Positions 41,548-51,214 of a stretch of DNA of 51,214 bases are shown in pieces (positions within the stretch are counted from its first letter, which is position 1; every line of letters starts with the position of its first letter). The stretch is taken from the NCBI GenBank assembly GCA_005502875.1, contig SCMV01000029.1:1-51214 (forward strand), read 5' to 3'. A program made the translations under genes and the position numbers. This DNA is from Comamonadaceae bacterium 2PF (GTDB taxonomy: Bacteria > Pseudomonadota > Gammaproteobacteria > Burkholderiales > Burkholderiaceae_C). The notes beneath the pieces are model-generated. The model saw only the letters and a program-made list of their open reading frames with translations. It was not told where the DNA came from and searched no databases.

Positions 41548-42447
41548 TCAGTTCAGCGAATGCTCTGCTCGCAGGCGCTCTGCCATCAGGTCGATGAAGG
41601 CACGCATCTTGGCCGAAGCGTGCCGGCCTTCGCGGTGGATGATGTGGATCGGCACCTTGGGCGACTCGAACTCGCTGAGCACCACCTTGAGCTTGCCGGC
41701 TGCCAGCAATGGGGCCACCTGATACGACATCAGGCGCGTCACGCCCAAGCCGAGGGTGGCGGCCTCGATGGCGCCGTCGTTGCTGGAGACCGTGAGCCGG
41801 GGCTTGATGCGCACCGACAGCGGTTCACCCTGATCCACGAAGCGCCACTCGATGTTCTGTGAAAGGCTGCTGGCCACGATCACCTGGTGTTGCCTGAGCT
41901 CTTGCGGTGCCTGGGGGATGCCGTGGCGCTTGAGGTAGCTGGGGGCGGCGCAGATGACCCGGCGCACGTGCCCCACACGCAGGGCGCGGTAGCTGGAGTC
42001 AGACAGCTCACCGATGCGGATGCCGACGTCGACGCCTTCTTCCAGCATGTTGACCACGCGGTCCAGGAACATCGCTGAGACCGATGTCTCGGGGTGCTGC
42101 CGCAGGTACTCGACGATGCCCGGCATCACGTACATGCGCCCAAACAGCACGGGGGCGGTCACGGTCATGTGGCCGCGTGGCTCGGCGTTGATGCCCACGG
42201 CGGCTTCGTCGGCCTCGTCGGCGGCGGCGATCACGCGCCGGGCGTCATCGAGGTAGCGCTCTCCGGCTTCGGTGACGCGCACGTGGCGAGTGGTGCGCTG
42301 GAGCAGTTTCACGCCCAGTCGGTCTTCCAGCGCCGTGATGGCGCGGGTGACCGCCGGTGGGGACATGCCCAGGCGGCGGGCGGCGGCGGCAAAGCCTTCT
42401 TCTTCCGCCACGGCCACGTACACGGTCATCAGGTGAAGACGGTCCAT
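41548..42447 (-). CDS. LysR-family transcriptional regulator
   Basis: A 299-residue regulator with an N-terminal winged HTH (about 1-60: [35 protein letters not shown]) and a substrate-binding co-inducer domain. ATG at 42447 has the ideal ribosome-binding site AGGAGG 7 bp upstream. It is divergent from the bufferin operon across 103 bp and probably controls it or the redox genes beyond. Confidence 0.93.
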   Translation of the reverse strand: MDRLHLMTVYVAVAEEEGFAAAARRLGMSPPAVTRAITALEDRLGVKLLQRTTRHVRVTEAGERYLDDARRVIAAADEADEAAVGINAEPRGHMTVTAPVLFGRMYVMPGIVEYLRQHPETSVSAMFLDRVVNMLEEGVDVGIRIGELSDSSYRALRVGHVRRVICAAPSYLKRHGIPQAPQELRQHQVIVASSLSQNIEWRFVDQGEPLSVRIKPRLTVSSNDGAIEAATLGLGVTRLMSYQVAPLLAAGKLKVVLSEFESPKVPIHIIHREGRHASAKMRAFIDLMAERLRAEHSLN

Positions 42448-42490
42448 CACTGTTCCTCCTGCTGGAATTATCCATTGCCCGGCAGACGGA

Positions 42491-42506
42491 TTCTCTTCGT
42501 TGGCGA
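42491..42506. promoter_or_regulatory. Inverted repeat in the LysR-bufferin divergent promoter region
   Basis: TTCTCTTCGTTGGCGAAG contains the inverted repeat CTTCG-TTGG-CGAAG, a possible LysR site. The 11-mer TTCTCTTCGTT recurs at 48628-48638 before the unknown gene at 48680, again followed by CGAA. Confidence 0.35.
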
Positions 42507-42550
42507 AGGTCGAAACAATCGGCCGTCACCAACTCGAAAGGGGATCTCCC

Positions 42551-42841
42551 ATGAAACATCAACTGATCTTGCAGGCTGCATTGGCCTGTGCGCTGGCAAC
42601 GCTGGCATCCGGGGCGGCGCAAGCGGCCGATCCCAACCAGGAGAAATGCTTCGGCGTGGCCAAGGCCGGGCAGAACGACTGCGCCAACCTGGCGGGCACG
42701 CACTCCTGTGCCGGGCAAGCCAAGCTCGACAAGGACCCGGGCGAGTGGAAGCTCGTGCCCAAGGGCACCTGCGTGAACCTGGGCGGCCTCAGCGCGGCCG
42801 AGGCGAAGGCGAAGTTCGCCGCGTCCACCGCGCGCAAGTGA
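42551..42841 (+). CDS. bufA1: Bufferin precursor, BufA1 / DUF2282 type
   Basis: A 96-residue precursor with a signal peptide (cleavage near AQA, residue 26) and four Cys in the mature part: C33 ([14 protein letters not shown]), C44, C53 (HSCAGQAK) and C74 (KGTCVNLGG). This is the classical DUF2282 pattern. In characterised bufferins the Cys become thiooxazole-type heterocycles that bind copper, and the peptide is exported to the periplasm. The downstream maturation genes support the call. Confidence 0.9.
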   Translation: MKHQLILQAALACALATLASGAAQAADPNQEKCFGVAKAGQNDCANLAGTHSCAGQAKLDKDPGEWKLVPKGTCVNLGGLSAAEAKAKFAASTARK

Positions 42842-42853
42842 GGTTGGTGCCCC

Positions 42854-43699
42854 ATGGTGTCGCATCAACGGGTGGGCGTGGGCCTGCGTGCACCGCATGT
42901 CGATGCCATGCTGGCGTCATCGGCGGGCGTCGACTTCGTGGAGGTGCATGCTGAGAACCACTTCGCTCCTGGGGGCCTGTCGCGGGCCCTGCTGGAGCGG
43001 GTGGCTGGCACGCTGCCCGTGAGCCTGCATGGCACGGGTGCCGGCCTGGCATCCAAGGTGCCCGTTCCGCTCGATCACCTGCGGCGCTTGCGAGCGCTGG
43101 TTGAATGGCTGGACCCGCTCTGGGTCTCCGATCACGTGGCGCAAACGTGGTTCGTGCAAGGCGGGCACATCAGGCATGCAGGCGACCTGCTGCCGGTTGC
43201 CTTCGATCGGGCCTCATTGGGCCACCTGGTCGACAACATCTGCCGAGTGCAGGACCACCTGGGCCGCCAGATCCTGATCGAGAACCTGGCGCAATACGTG
43301 GTGTTTGCGCAGTCGGACATGCCGGAGGTCGAGTTCCTTTCGGCAGCGTGTGAGCGCAGTGGTTGTGGGCTGCTGCTCGACCTCAACAACCTGCATGTCA
43401 ATGCCCTCAACGCGGGCGAAGCCGAGCCACTGGCCTTCGTGCGCCAGTGGCTCGACGACTGCCCTGCGCAGCACGTCAAAGAGCTGCACCTGGCCGGCAG
43501 CACGCCCAACCCGGATGGCCTGGTGATCGATGACCACGCTCAGCCGGTGTCAGAAGCCGTGTGGGCCTTGCATTGGCATGCGGCTGAACGCTTTCCCCAA
43601 GCGGACGCCTTGATCGAGTGGGACGCGCAGTTGCCCTCGTGGAGCCGGCTGGTGCAAGAGGCCGAGCGGGCCCGCCGCCAAAGCCGGGGTGCGTCATGA
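42854..43699 (+). CDS. bufB: MNIO-family bufferin maturase (BufB, DUF692)
   Basis: A 281-residue TIM-barrel-like multinuclear non-heme iron oxidase. Family motifs are FVEVHAENHF, VSLHGTGAGL, WVSDHVAQTW, ILIENLAQYV, LLLDLNNLHVNALN, KELHLAGS and the C-terminal ALIEWDAQLPSWS, all rich in metal-ligand His, Asp and Glu. It oxidises precursor Cys. It lies 12 bp after the precursor and its stop overlaps the next start (ATGA). Confidence 0.93.
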   Translation: MVSHQRVGVGLRAPHVDAMLASSAGVDFVEVHAENHFAPGGLSRALLERVAGTLPVSLHGTGAGLASKVPVPLDHLRRLRALVEWLDPLWVSDHVAQTWFVQGGHIRHAGDLLPVAFDRASLGHLVDNICRVQDHLGRQILIENLAQYVVFAQSDMPEVEFLSAACERSGCGLLLDLNNLHVNALNAGEAEPLAFVRQWLDDCPAQHVKELHLAGSTPNPDGLVIDDHAQPVSEAVWALHWHAAERFPQADALIEWDAQLPSWSRLVQEAERARRQSRGAS

Positions 43700-44466
43700 A
43701 ACCCAACCTGAGACCAACCTGGCCTGTTGCCGACGAGGCCTTTGCCGCCCGTGTGGCCGATGCCTCGTTCGCTGACCGGGCTCAGCTGTGGCCCTATCCA
43801 GATTCACGGCGTGCCAACGCCCGGCACGCCTTGGCCATCGCCTGTCCCACCGTGCTGGCCTTGCTGGGTGACGAGGCCTTTGAGGTGCTGACTGGGCGCC
43901 TGCTTGGCCACAGCCCTCATGGGCACGCCGACTGGGGCGAGTGGGGCGAAGGCCTGGCCGCCTGCATCGAGGCTCAACCCGAGCTGGCGCACCTGGGCTA
44001 CCTGGCCGACGTCGCCAGGCTGGACTGGTTGTGCCATGTTGGCGAGCGCGCCCAGGACACCGTCCTGGATGGTGCCTCGCTGGCCATGCTGGGCAGCCAC
44101 CCACCCGAATCGCTGCGCTTGGTGCTGGCGCACGACATCGGCCTGCTGAGCTCCGTCCACCCGCTGGTGGCGGTCTGGCATGCCCACCACGCACCGCCCG
44201 AGGAGCAGCCACGGTGGCGAGCCATGGCGAACGCCGCGCTGCCAGAGGAGCAGCGCCAGCACGTGCTGGTGCATCGCCGACCTTGGCGCGCCGTGCCCAG
44301 CGCACTGCCTCGAGCCATGCACGTGTTCATGCAGGCCGTGCACGAAGGCCGGAGCCTTGCGCAAGCGCTTGAAGCGGCCGAGCCCTTCGGCTTTGACTTC
44401 GTTCAATGGTTGCCCCACGCCATCCAGCAGGGCTGGGTGGCCGGGCTGGCCGAACACCCCCTTTGA
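43696..44466 (+). CDS. bufC: BufC-type partner protein (DUF2063)
   Basis: A 256-residue protein in the canonical position after the MNIO gene. Its helical N-terminal half contains RRANARHALAIACPTVLALL and LGHSPHGHADWGEWGEGL, consistent with the DUF2063/BufC family that binds and presents the precursor to BufB. ATG at 43696 overlaps the bufB stop by 4 bp. It has no signal peptide, as expected for a cytoplasmic maturation partner. Confidence 0.88.
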   Translation: MKPNLRPTWPVADEAFAARVADASFADRAQLWPYPDSRRANARHALAIACPTVLALLGDEAFEVLTGRLLGHSPHGHADWGEWGEGLAACIEAQPELAHLGYLADVARLDWLCHVGERAQDTVLDGASLAMLGSHPPESLRLVLAHDIGLLSSVHPLVAVWHAHHAPPEEQPRWRAMANAALPEEQRQHVLVHRRPWRAVPSALPRAMHVFMQAVHEGRSLAQALEAAEPFGFDFVQWLPHAIQQGWVAGLAEHPL

Positions 44467-44490
44467 CCCCCCTTTGAAGAGAGTTCCCAC

Positions 44491-44967
44491 ATGTTCATCA
44501 CACGTGTTGCTTCACGCCTTTACCGCTTTCAATCGACCCAGCTGGCCCACCTGGCCAAGGCGGAGCCCCTGCTGCAAATCGCCGCCAGGCTTCACGTGGC
44601 ACAGGTGTTCTGGTCCTCCGGCCTGACCAAGGTGCAGAACTGGGAGGGCACCTTGTTCCTGTTTCAGCAGGAGTACCAGGTGCCGCTGCTGCCCCCCGAA
44701 CTCGCAGCCTGGATGGGTGCAGGGGGCGAGCTGGCGCTGCCGCCCTTGTTGGCCTTGGGGCTGCTGGGGCGCTTCTCGGCCTTGGGCTTGTTCGTGGTGA
44801 ACCTCGTGGCGGTGCTCAGCCTGCCCGAGGTGTCGCCGGTGGCGCTTGGGCAGCACCTTCAGTGGGGCGGCTTGCTGGCATGGCTGGCGGTCAGCGGGGT
44901 GGGCGCGTGGTCGGTGGACGCATGGTTGCAGCGAAAACAGCCGACCGCACCGCCCCCGCAGGGTTGA
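44491..44967 (+). CDS. DoxX-family membrane protein of the bufferin operon
   Basis: A 158-residue protein with about four membrane helices and the DoxX-type segment LHVAQVFWSSGLTKVQNWEG, followed by LALGLLGRFSALGLFVVNLV. DoxX genes are frequent last genes of bufferin operons. The role is unknown, possibly membrane redox or transport. A strong terminator follows. Confidence 0.87.
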   Translation: MFITRVASRLYRFQSTQLAHLAKAEPLLQIAARLHVAQVFWSSGLTKVQNWEGTLFLFQQEYQVPLLPPELAAWMGAGGELALPPLLALGLLGRFSALGLFVVNLVAVLSLPEVSPVALGQHLQWGGLLAWLAVSGVGAWSVDAWLQRKQPTAPPPQG

Positions 44968-45000
44968 GTTGCCCGAGCACTGCCTTGTGTCACCTTCATC

Positions 45001-45033
45001 GAAAGGGGCCCTCGCGAAAGCAGGGCCCCTTTC
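45001..45033 (+). terminator. Strong terminator closing the bufferin operon
   Basis: A perfect 12-bp stem GAAAGGGGCCCT/AGGGCCCCTTTC (45001-45012 with 45022-45033) closes a loop containing GCGAAAGC. It separates the bufferin genes from the redox run. Confidence 0.88.
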
Positions 45034-45173
45034 GCTTTGGAGGGTGATTTTGATTGTTCCGATTGAAGGAATGATCTATTGATTTCAAACGGTATTCACT
45101 AAAACTGTTGGATCAATCAAAGTTCACTCACTGGCTGCGCTGAAGCAGCGAGGCAAACAGAAAGGAACTTCAC

Positions 45174-45707
45174 ATGAGCCGCATCAACGTCATCGATCAA
45201 CACAACGCCAACGCCGAGCAGAAGGCGCTCCTGGACGCGATCCAGGGCCAGCTGGGCATGGTCCCCAACTTCCTGAAGGTGTTCGCCAACTCCCCGGTGG
45301 CACTGCAAGCCTTCCTGGGCCTGCATGGCGTGGCCAACGCCGGCAGCCTGAGCCCGCAGACCCGCGAACGCATCGCCCTGGCCTTGGCACAGCAAAACAC
45401 CTGTGAGTACTGCCTGTCGGCCCACACCGCCATCGGCCGCAAGGCCGGTCTGACAGGCGATGAGATTGCCGCCGCCCGCGCTGGCAGCAGCGAAGACGCC
45501 AAGGCCGCCGTGGCCGTGAAGCTGGCGCGCAGCCTGGTCGAGCACAAGGGTGACATCACCACGGCCGAGCTGATCGAGGCCCGCGAAGCCGGCTACTCCG
45601 ACGCCGACATCGTCGAAATCATCACCCACGTCGGCATGAACCTGCTGACCAACATCCTGGGCAAGGCCAGCCGCGTCGACATCGATTTCCCCAAGGTCGC
45701 ACTCTGA
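45174..45707 (+). CDS. AhpD-like / carboxymuconolactone decarboxylase family protein
   Basis: A 177-residue protein with the peroxidase-type CxxC motif CEYC (C77, C80) and H84 in LSAHTAIG, as in AhpD-like alkylhydroperoxidases. Members act as thiol-dependent peroxidases or decarboxylases. Ribosome-binding site AAAGGAA. It leads a run of oxidative and electrophile stress genes. Confidence 0.9.
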   Translation: MSRINVIDQHNANAEQKALLDAIQGQLGMVPNFLKVFANSPVALQAFLGLHGVANAGSLSPQTRERIALALAQQNTCEYCLSAHTAIGRKAGLTGDEIAAARAGSSEDAKAAVAVKLARSLVEHKGDITTAELIEAREAGYSDADIVEIITHVGMNLLTNILGKASRVDIDFPKVAL

Positions 45708-45764
45708 AGCGATCGCTTTCCTTCCTCCCACCCTTGACTTCACAAACCACTGAAAGAACCCACC

Positions 45765-46265
45765 ATGAACACCCACTTCACCCGCCGTGCCCTGATCTCT
45801 GCCATCGTGGCCTCTGCAGCCGTCTTCGCTGCCCTGCCCCAGCAAGCCCTGGCCTATGACGACACCTCGACCTTCGAGCTCAACGTGGACGCCCAAGGCG
45901 TGGGCATCCAGGGCCACGACCCGGTCGCCTACTTCAGCGCTGGCCAGCCCACCAAGGGCAACGCCAAGTTCAGCGCCAGCCACCGTGGCGCCACCTACTG
46001 GTTCGCCTCGGCCGCCAACCGCGACGCCTTCAAGGCCAACCCCGACAAGTTCGCGCCTCAGTACGGTGGCTTCTGCGCCATGGGCGTGGTGCTGGACAAG
46101 AAGCTCGATGGCGACCCGACCGCCTGGAAGATCGTCGACGGCAAGCTCTACCTGAACGTCAACAAGGACGTGCAAAAGAAGTGGCTGGAAGACGTGCCGG
46201 GCAACCTCGTCAAGGCCAACGCCAACTGGCCCGAGATCAAGCACAAGGCCCCCAAGGACCTGTGA
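45765..46265 (+). CDS. Secreted YHS-domain protein
   Basis: A 166-residue protein with a signal peptide (to about residue 30, AALPQQALA). A YHS domain follows, with GIQGHDPVAYFSAGQPTKG, TYWFASAANRDAFKANPDK and the Cys in QYGGFCAMGVV. YHS domains often accompany metal-handling proteins. It is probably periplasmic and cotranscribed with its neighbours (57-bp and 33-bp gaps). Confidence 0.88.
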   Translation: MNTHFTRRALISAIVASAAVFAALPQQALAYDDTSTFELNVDAQGVGIQGHDPVAYFSAGQPTKGNAKFSASHRGATYWFASAANRDAFKANPDKFAPQYGGFCAMGVVLDKKLDGDPTAWKIVDGKLYLNVNKDVQKKWLEDVPGNLVKANANWPEIKHKAPKDL

Positions 46266-46298
46266 TCTGAAGGCCCCTCGCCACCACGGAGACCGCAC

Positions 46299-47939
<1,641 letters not shown>

Positions 47940-47959
47940 CACCTCCGATAGGACACAAC

Positions 47960-48586
47960 ATGATCGACGTCTACACCGCCAACACCCCCAACGGCCTGAA
48001 GATCCCGATGGCGCTGGAAGAGATGGGCGTGCCCCATGTCCTGCACAAGCTGGACCTGGGCCGCAACGACCAGAAGCAGCCCGACTTCCTGCGCATCAAC
48101 CCCAATGGCCGCATCCCGGCCATCGTCGACCACGATGCCCCCGGTGCCCATGGGCCGTTGTCGGTGTTCGAGTCGGGCGCCATCTTGTTGCACCTGGCCG
48201 AGCGCTTTGGCCAGCTGATCCCATCCGACACCGTGGGCCGCACCCGGGCGCTGGAGTACCTTTTCTTTCAAGTGGGTGGCGTGGGCCCGATGTTCGGGCA
48301 GGCCGGCTGGTTCCAGCGCAACGCGCCCGAGTTGACCGTGGCCGTCAAGCGCTACCAGGATGAGTCGGTCCGCCTGACGGCCGTGCTGGAGGGCCGCCTG
48401 GCCACGACACCCTGGTTGGCCGGCGAAAGCTACTCCATCGCCGACATCGCTCATTTCGGCTGGCTGCGCGTGGCCCCCACTTACCTGGGCATGGACATGA
48501 CGCCCTACCCCGCCGTGCAGGCCTGGTTGCACGCCATCAACACGCGGCCCGCCACGCAACGGGCGTTGAAGGCGCTGGCGGGCTGA
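47960..48586 (+). CDS. Glutathione S-transferase family protein
   Basis: A 208-residue protein. A thioredoxin-fold N-domain (YTANTPNGLKIPMALEEMG, NPNGRIPAIVDHD, VFESGAILLHLAERF) is followed by an all-helical C-domain (WLAGESYSIADIAHFGWL). The pattern is close to the YfcG/YghU-like disulfide-bond reductase GSTs. ATG at 47960 follows AGGACACA; it begins 20 bp after the fusion oxidoreductase stop. Confidence 0.92.
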   Translation: MIDVYTANTPNGLKIPMALEEMGVPHVLHKLDLGRNDQKQPDFLRINPNGRIPAIVDHDAPGAHGPLSVFESGAILLHLAERFGQLIPSDTVGRTRALEYLFFQVGGVGPMFGQAGWFQRNAPELTVAVKRYQDESVRLTAVLEGRLATTPWLAGESYSIADIAHFGWLRVAPTYLGMDMTPYPAVQAWLHAINTRPATQRALKALAG

Positions 48587-48679
48587 TTGTTCCACCCGGC
48601 GAATTGATTCATTGCGCTGGGCATGTCTTCTCTTCGTTCATCGAATTAATCAGAATGACTTCATCAACGAGGTCACACC

Positions 48680-49774
48680 ATGCCCGCCACCCCATCCACC
48701 GCTGTTCATCTGACCCAAGCCAGCTTGCCCGGCGAGCGCGTCATGCCGCATGCCCCCAAGGTGCGCTTGCCCAGCGGCATGGACTGCATCCCGCAGCATT
48801 ACGTGACCTACCACCATGACCTGGCCTCGTTGTCCGAGATCGCCTCGCGGGTCAGCTTTGACGAGCACACGCTGGTGTTTGCCTCGCAAGACGAGCACGG
48901 CATGTACGTCCAGGTCGGCTTGATCGGGCGCGAGAACTACGACCGTGGCCCGACCGTGCGCCCACGCAAGCTCGTTTACGGACGCAAGTGGCGCATCGAT
49001 GCCGACACCCCCAGCTCCGAGATCGTGCAGACCGTCTTCCTGGCGATCAAAAAGGCCCGCGAGCATGAAGTGCGCGAGCTGCTGACCATCCGCGAACGCC
49101 GCCATGGCGTCAGCAGTGCCGCCCTGAGCAATCACCTGGACCTGCCGATGTTGGTGCAACAGCGCCAATGGCTGACACACGCCCGTGTGAACGACACCAC
49201 CGATGCCGAGCGCGTTCACCATGTGCTGGCCGGCCTGCGCTTTGCCCAGCGCCCACTGCGCCTGCGCTCGCTGCATTTCTTTGGTGGGCAAGCCTGGGTC
49301 GAGGTGACGCTGGGCGAGCAGGCCCCTGGTCGTGCGGAAGAAGGTGACTTGCCCGAGTTCGCCGACCTTCGTCTGTGCGTGCGCTTCGATGCCTCGCAGC
49401 CCCACCAGCTCATCCACGAACTGATGGATGCGCTGATTCAACACAGCGATCGGCACGTCGACGAAACCTTCCTGTTCGACGGCTTCGCACGTTTCAGCCG
49501 CCAGATCGACCCGCGTCTGCTGGCGCGGCTGTCGATCGCTTCGCGCCCCTACGGCCGAGACCAGGGCAACACGCGTTTCTACAGCGGCTTTCAGCGCGCC
49601 AACTATGACACCGACGCCGGTCGGGCGCCACACTTGGGCGCAGGGGCTTTGGCCCAGCGCAATCGCCGATTGATCGAAGCTCACCCCATGCTTCAAGGGC
49701 ACATGCCTCGAGGCTTCCTGGCCACCCGTCCCCACACGCCCGATGGCATCCACACGCCCCAGGGCACCAACTGA
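48680..49774 (+). CDS. Protein of unknown function in the glutathione/redox cluster
   Basis: A 364-residue soluble protein with no signal peptide or membrane segment. I recognise no family. Visible features are RLPSGMDCIPQHYVTYHHDL near the start, an alpha/beta-looking middle with RRHGVSSAALSNHLDLPM, and a Pro/His-rich C-terminus. It begins 93 bp after the GST gene and ends 11 bp before glutathione reductase, so it probably belongs to the same unit. Confidence 0.75.
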   Translation: MPATPSTAVHLTQASLPGERVMPHAPKVRLPSGMDCIPQHYVTYHHDLASLSEIASRVSFDEHTLVFASQDEHGMYVQVGLIGRENYDRGPTVRPRKLVYGRKWRIDADTPSSEIVQTVFLAIKKAREHEVRELLTIRERRHGVSSAALSNHLDLPMLVQQRQWLTHARVNDTTDAERVHHVLAGLRFAQRPLRLRSLHFFGGQAWVEVTLGEQAPGRAEEGDLPEFADLRLCVRFDASQPHQLIHELMDALIQHSDRHVDETFLFDGFARFSRQIDPRLLARLSIASRPYGRDQGNTRFYSGFQRANYDTDAGRAPHLGAGALAQRNRRLIEAHPMLQGHMPRGFLATRPHTPDGIHTPQGTN

Positions 49775-49785
49775 GCGAGAACCAC

Positions 49786-51156
49786 ATGCCTGATTTCGAC
49801 CACCAACTGTTTGTCATCGGCGGGGGCTCCGGCGGTGTGCGCGCGGCCCGGGTCGCCGCCAGCCTGGGCGCCAAGGTGGCCATCGCCGAGCGCTTCCGCT
49901 ACGGCGGCACCTGCGTGATCCGGGGTTGCGTGCCCAAGAAGCTGCTGGTCTACGCGGCCCAGTTCGCCGAATCGTTCGAAGATGCCGCCGGCTTCGGCTG
50001 GCGCGTGCCAGAAGCCGAGTTCTCGTGGCCAGCGCTCATCGCGGCCAAAGACCAGGAGATCACCCGCCTGAGCGGCTTGTACGAGCGCAACCTCGGCCAG
50101 TCGAAGGTCGAGGTCATGCATGGCGAAGCCTGCCTGATCGATGCGCACACGGTGGAGGTCAACGGCCAGCGCCACACCGCGCAACACATCCTGGTGGCCA
50201 CCGGTGGCACGCCGAACCTGCCCTCAGTGCCCGGCATCGAGCACGCCATCACCTCCAACGAGGCCTTTGACCTGTCCCGCTTGCCGGGGCGCATCCTGAT
50301 CGTGGGCGGCGGCTACATCGCGGTGGAGTTCGCCGGCATCTTCAACGGACTGGGTGCGCACACCACCTTGAGCCACCGGGGTGACAAGCTCCTGCGCGGC
50401 TTCGATGAGGACGTGCGCAGCCACCTGCAAGCCGAGATGCAGAAGAAGGGCATCGAGCTGCTGCTGGACAACGAGGTGCAAGGCATCGAACGCCTGCCCG
50501 ATGGCCGCCTGAGCGTGACGATGCGCCACGCCAGTGCACCCCAGGTGTTCGATGCCGTGATGTACGCCACCGGGCGCCGCCCTCAAACCCAGGGCCTCCG
50601 CCTGGACGCGCTGGGCGTGGCGGTGGACAGCGATGGCGGCATCGTCGTGGACGAGCACGGCACCACCAACGTCCCCAGCATCCACGCGGTCGGCGACGTC
50701 ACCAACGGCCTGGCCTTGACGCCCGTGGCCATTCGCCAAGGGGCGGCCCTGGCGCACAGGCTGTTCGGCGCCGCGCCCGTTGGCAACGCCATCCAGTCCG
50801 TGCCCACCGCTGTGTTCAGCCAGCCGCCCGTGGGCACCGTCGGGCTGAGCGAAGCGGCGGCATGGGCCGAGCACGCCAGCCTGGACATCTACCGCTCGAC
50901 CTTTCGCAACATGCGCCACACCCTGGCGGGCCGCGACGAGCGCACCCTCGTCAAGCTGATCGTCGACACCCACAGCCAACGGGTGCTGGGCGCGCACATG
51001 GTGGGTGCCGATGCCCCCGAGATCATCCAGGGCCTGGCGATCGCGATCCGCATGGGCGCCACCAAGGCCGATTTCGACGCCACCGTGGCGCTGCACCCTT
51101 CTGCTGCCGAAGAGTTCGTGACCTTGAAGGACAAGGTCACCCTGACGCGCCCTTGA
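49786..51156 (+). CDS. gor: Glutathione-disulfide reductase
   Basis: A 456-residue flavoprotein. It shows FAD-binding GGGSGGVRAARVAASLGAKV, redox-active disulfide GGTCVIRGCVPKK (C43, C48), NADPH-binding IVGGGYIAVEFAG, FAD motif AVGDVTNGLALTPVA and the C-terminal His-Glu pair HPSAAEEF (H437, E442). It reduces GSSG with NADPH. The active-site form is that of glutathione reductases. It sits 11 bp after the unknown gene and supports the GST and AhpD-like proteins upstream. Confidence 0.93.
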   Translation: MPDFDHQLFVIGGGSGGVRAARVAASLGAKVAIAERFRYGGTCVIRGCVPKKLLVYAAQFAESFEDAAGFGWRVPEAEFSWPALIAAKDQEITRLSGLYERNLGQSKVEVMHGEACLIDAHTVEVNGQRHTAQHILVATGGTPNLPSVPGIEHAITSNEAFDLSRLPGRILIVGGGYIAVEFAGIFNGLGAHTTLSHRGDKLLRGFDEDVRSHLQAEMQKKGIELLLDNEVQGIERLPDGRLSVTMRHASAPQVFDAVMYATGRRPQTQGLRLDALGVAVDSDGGIVVDEHGTTNVPSIHAVGDVTNGLALTPVAIRQGAALAHRLFGAAPVGNAIQSVPTAVFSQPPVGTVGLSEAAAWAEHASLDIYRSTFRNMRHTLAGRDERTLVKLIVDTHSQRVLGAHMVGADAPEIIQGLAIAIRMGATKADFDATVALHPSAAEEFVTLKDKVTLTRP

Positions 51157-51192
51157 ATCCTGGCCACCGCACGCCATCACCAACGAAGCACC

Positions 51193-51214
51193 ATGACCAC
51201 ATCCACCGAAGCCC
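51193..51214 (+). CDS. Start of a following gene, cut by the window edge
   Basis: ATG at 51193 opens a frame (MTTSTEA) that runs off the window, 36 bp after the glutathione reductase stop. Only seven residues are visible, so no identity can be given. Confidence 0.35.

Overview
The window is GC-rich bacterial chromosome from a betaproteobacterium, most likely of the order Burkholderiales. This is inferred from the gene order around the replication origin, the long RnpA, the GTG-started glycine-rich RNA-binding protein and the PEP-CTERM proteins; the genus cannot be fixed from the sequence alone. The origin neighbourhood is intact: rpmH-rnpA-yidD-yidC and mnmE run leftwards, and dnaA-dnaN-gyrB run rightwards. 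DnaA boxes lie in front of dnaA and between dnaA and dnaN.

Left part (1-20.3 kb), mostly housekeeping. It holds the start of mnmG; a small Cys-cluster protein; a sterol-desaturase-like enzyme; a YchJ protein beside a multi-pass membrane protein; an RRM protein with a Gly-rich tail; and a secreted His/Asp-rich protein. Next come kdsD-kdsC-lptC, making and exporting the LPS core, with a divergent KefC-type antiporter. A signalling block follows: a 1350-residue hybrid histidine kinase facing an HD-GYP response regulator, with a cyclic-nucleotide-binding protein behind the regulator. Then come mnmE and the yidC-yidD-rnpA-rpmH operon. A 42-codon membrane-protein gene with its own promoter sits between mnmE and yidC.

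Origin (20.3-27.4 kb): dnaA, a terminator, a DnaA-box-rich intergenic region, dnaN, a PEP-CTERM protein gene wedged in, and gyrB.

Accessory segment (27.4-41.5 kb), less uniform in composition and the most unusual part. (1) A predicted toxin-antitoxin pair: an HTH/ImmA-IrrE-peptidase gene convergent with a PIN-domain gene. (2) A decayed IS3-type orfA. (3) A tight four-gene operon: a lipoprotein, a trypsin-like protease fused to a SleB-type cell-wall hydrolase, a membrane protein ending in a peptidoglycan-binding domain, and an N-acetylmuramoyl-L-alanine amidase with the same kind of domain. (4) A single ORF encoding two PEP-CTERM proteins in tandem. (5) A two-gene operon of a CHAT (caspase-like) protease and an alpha/beta-hydrolase. 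Items 3 and 5 are the best candidates for undescribed conflict or cell-death systems; their function is inference.

Right part (41.5-51.2 kb). A LysR regulator diverges from a four-gene bufferin (copper-sequestering RiPP) operon: precursor, MNIO maturase, BufC partner and DoxX. After a strong terminator comes a redox/detoxification run: an AhpD-like protein, a YHS protein, a flavin/2Fe-2S fusion oxidoreductase, a glutathione S-transferase, an unknown protein and glutathione reductase. No tRNA, rRNA, CRISPR array, integrase or phage structural gene was seen.
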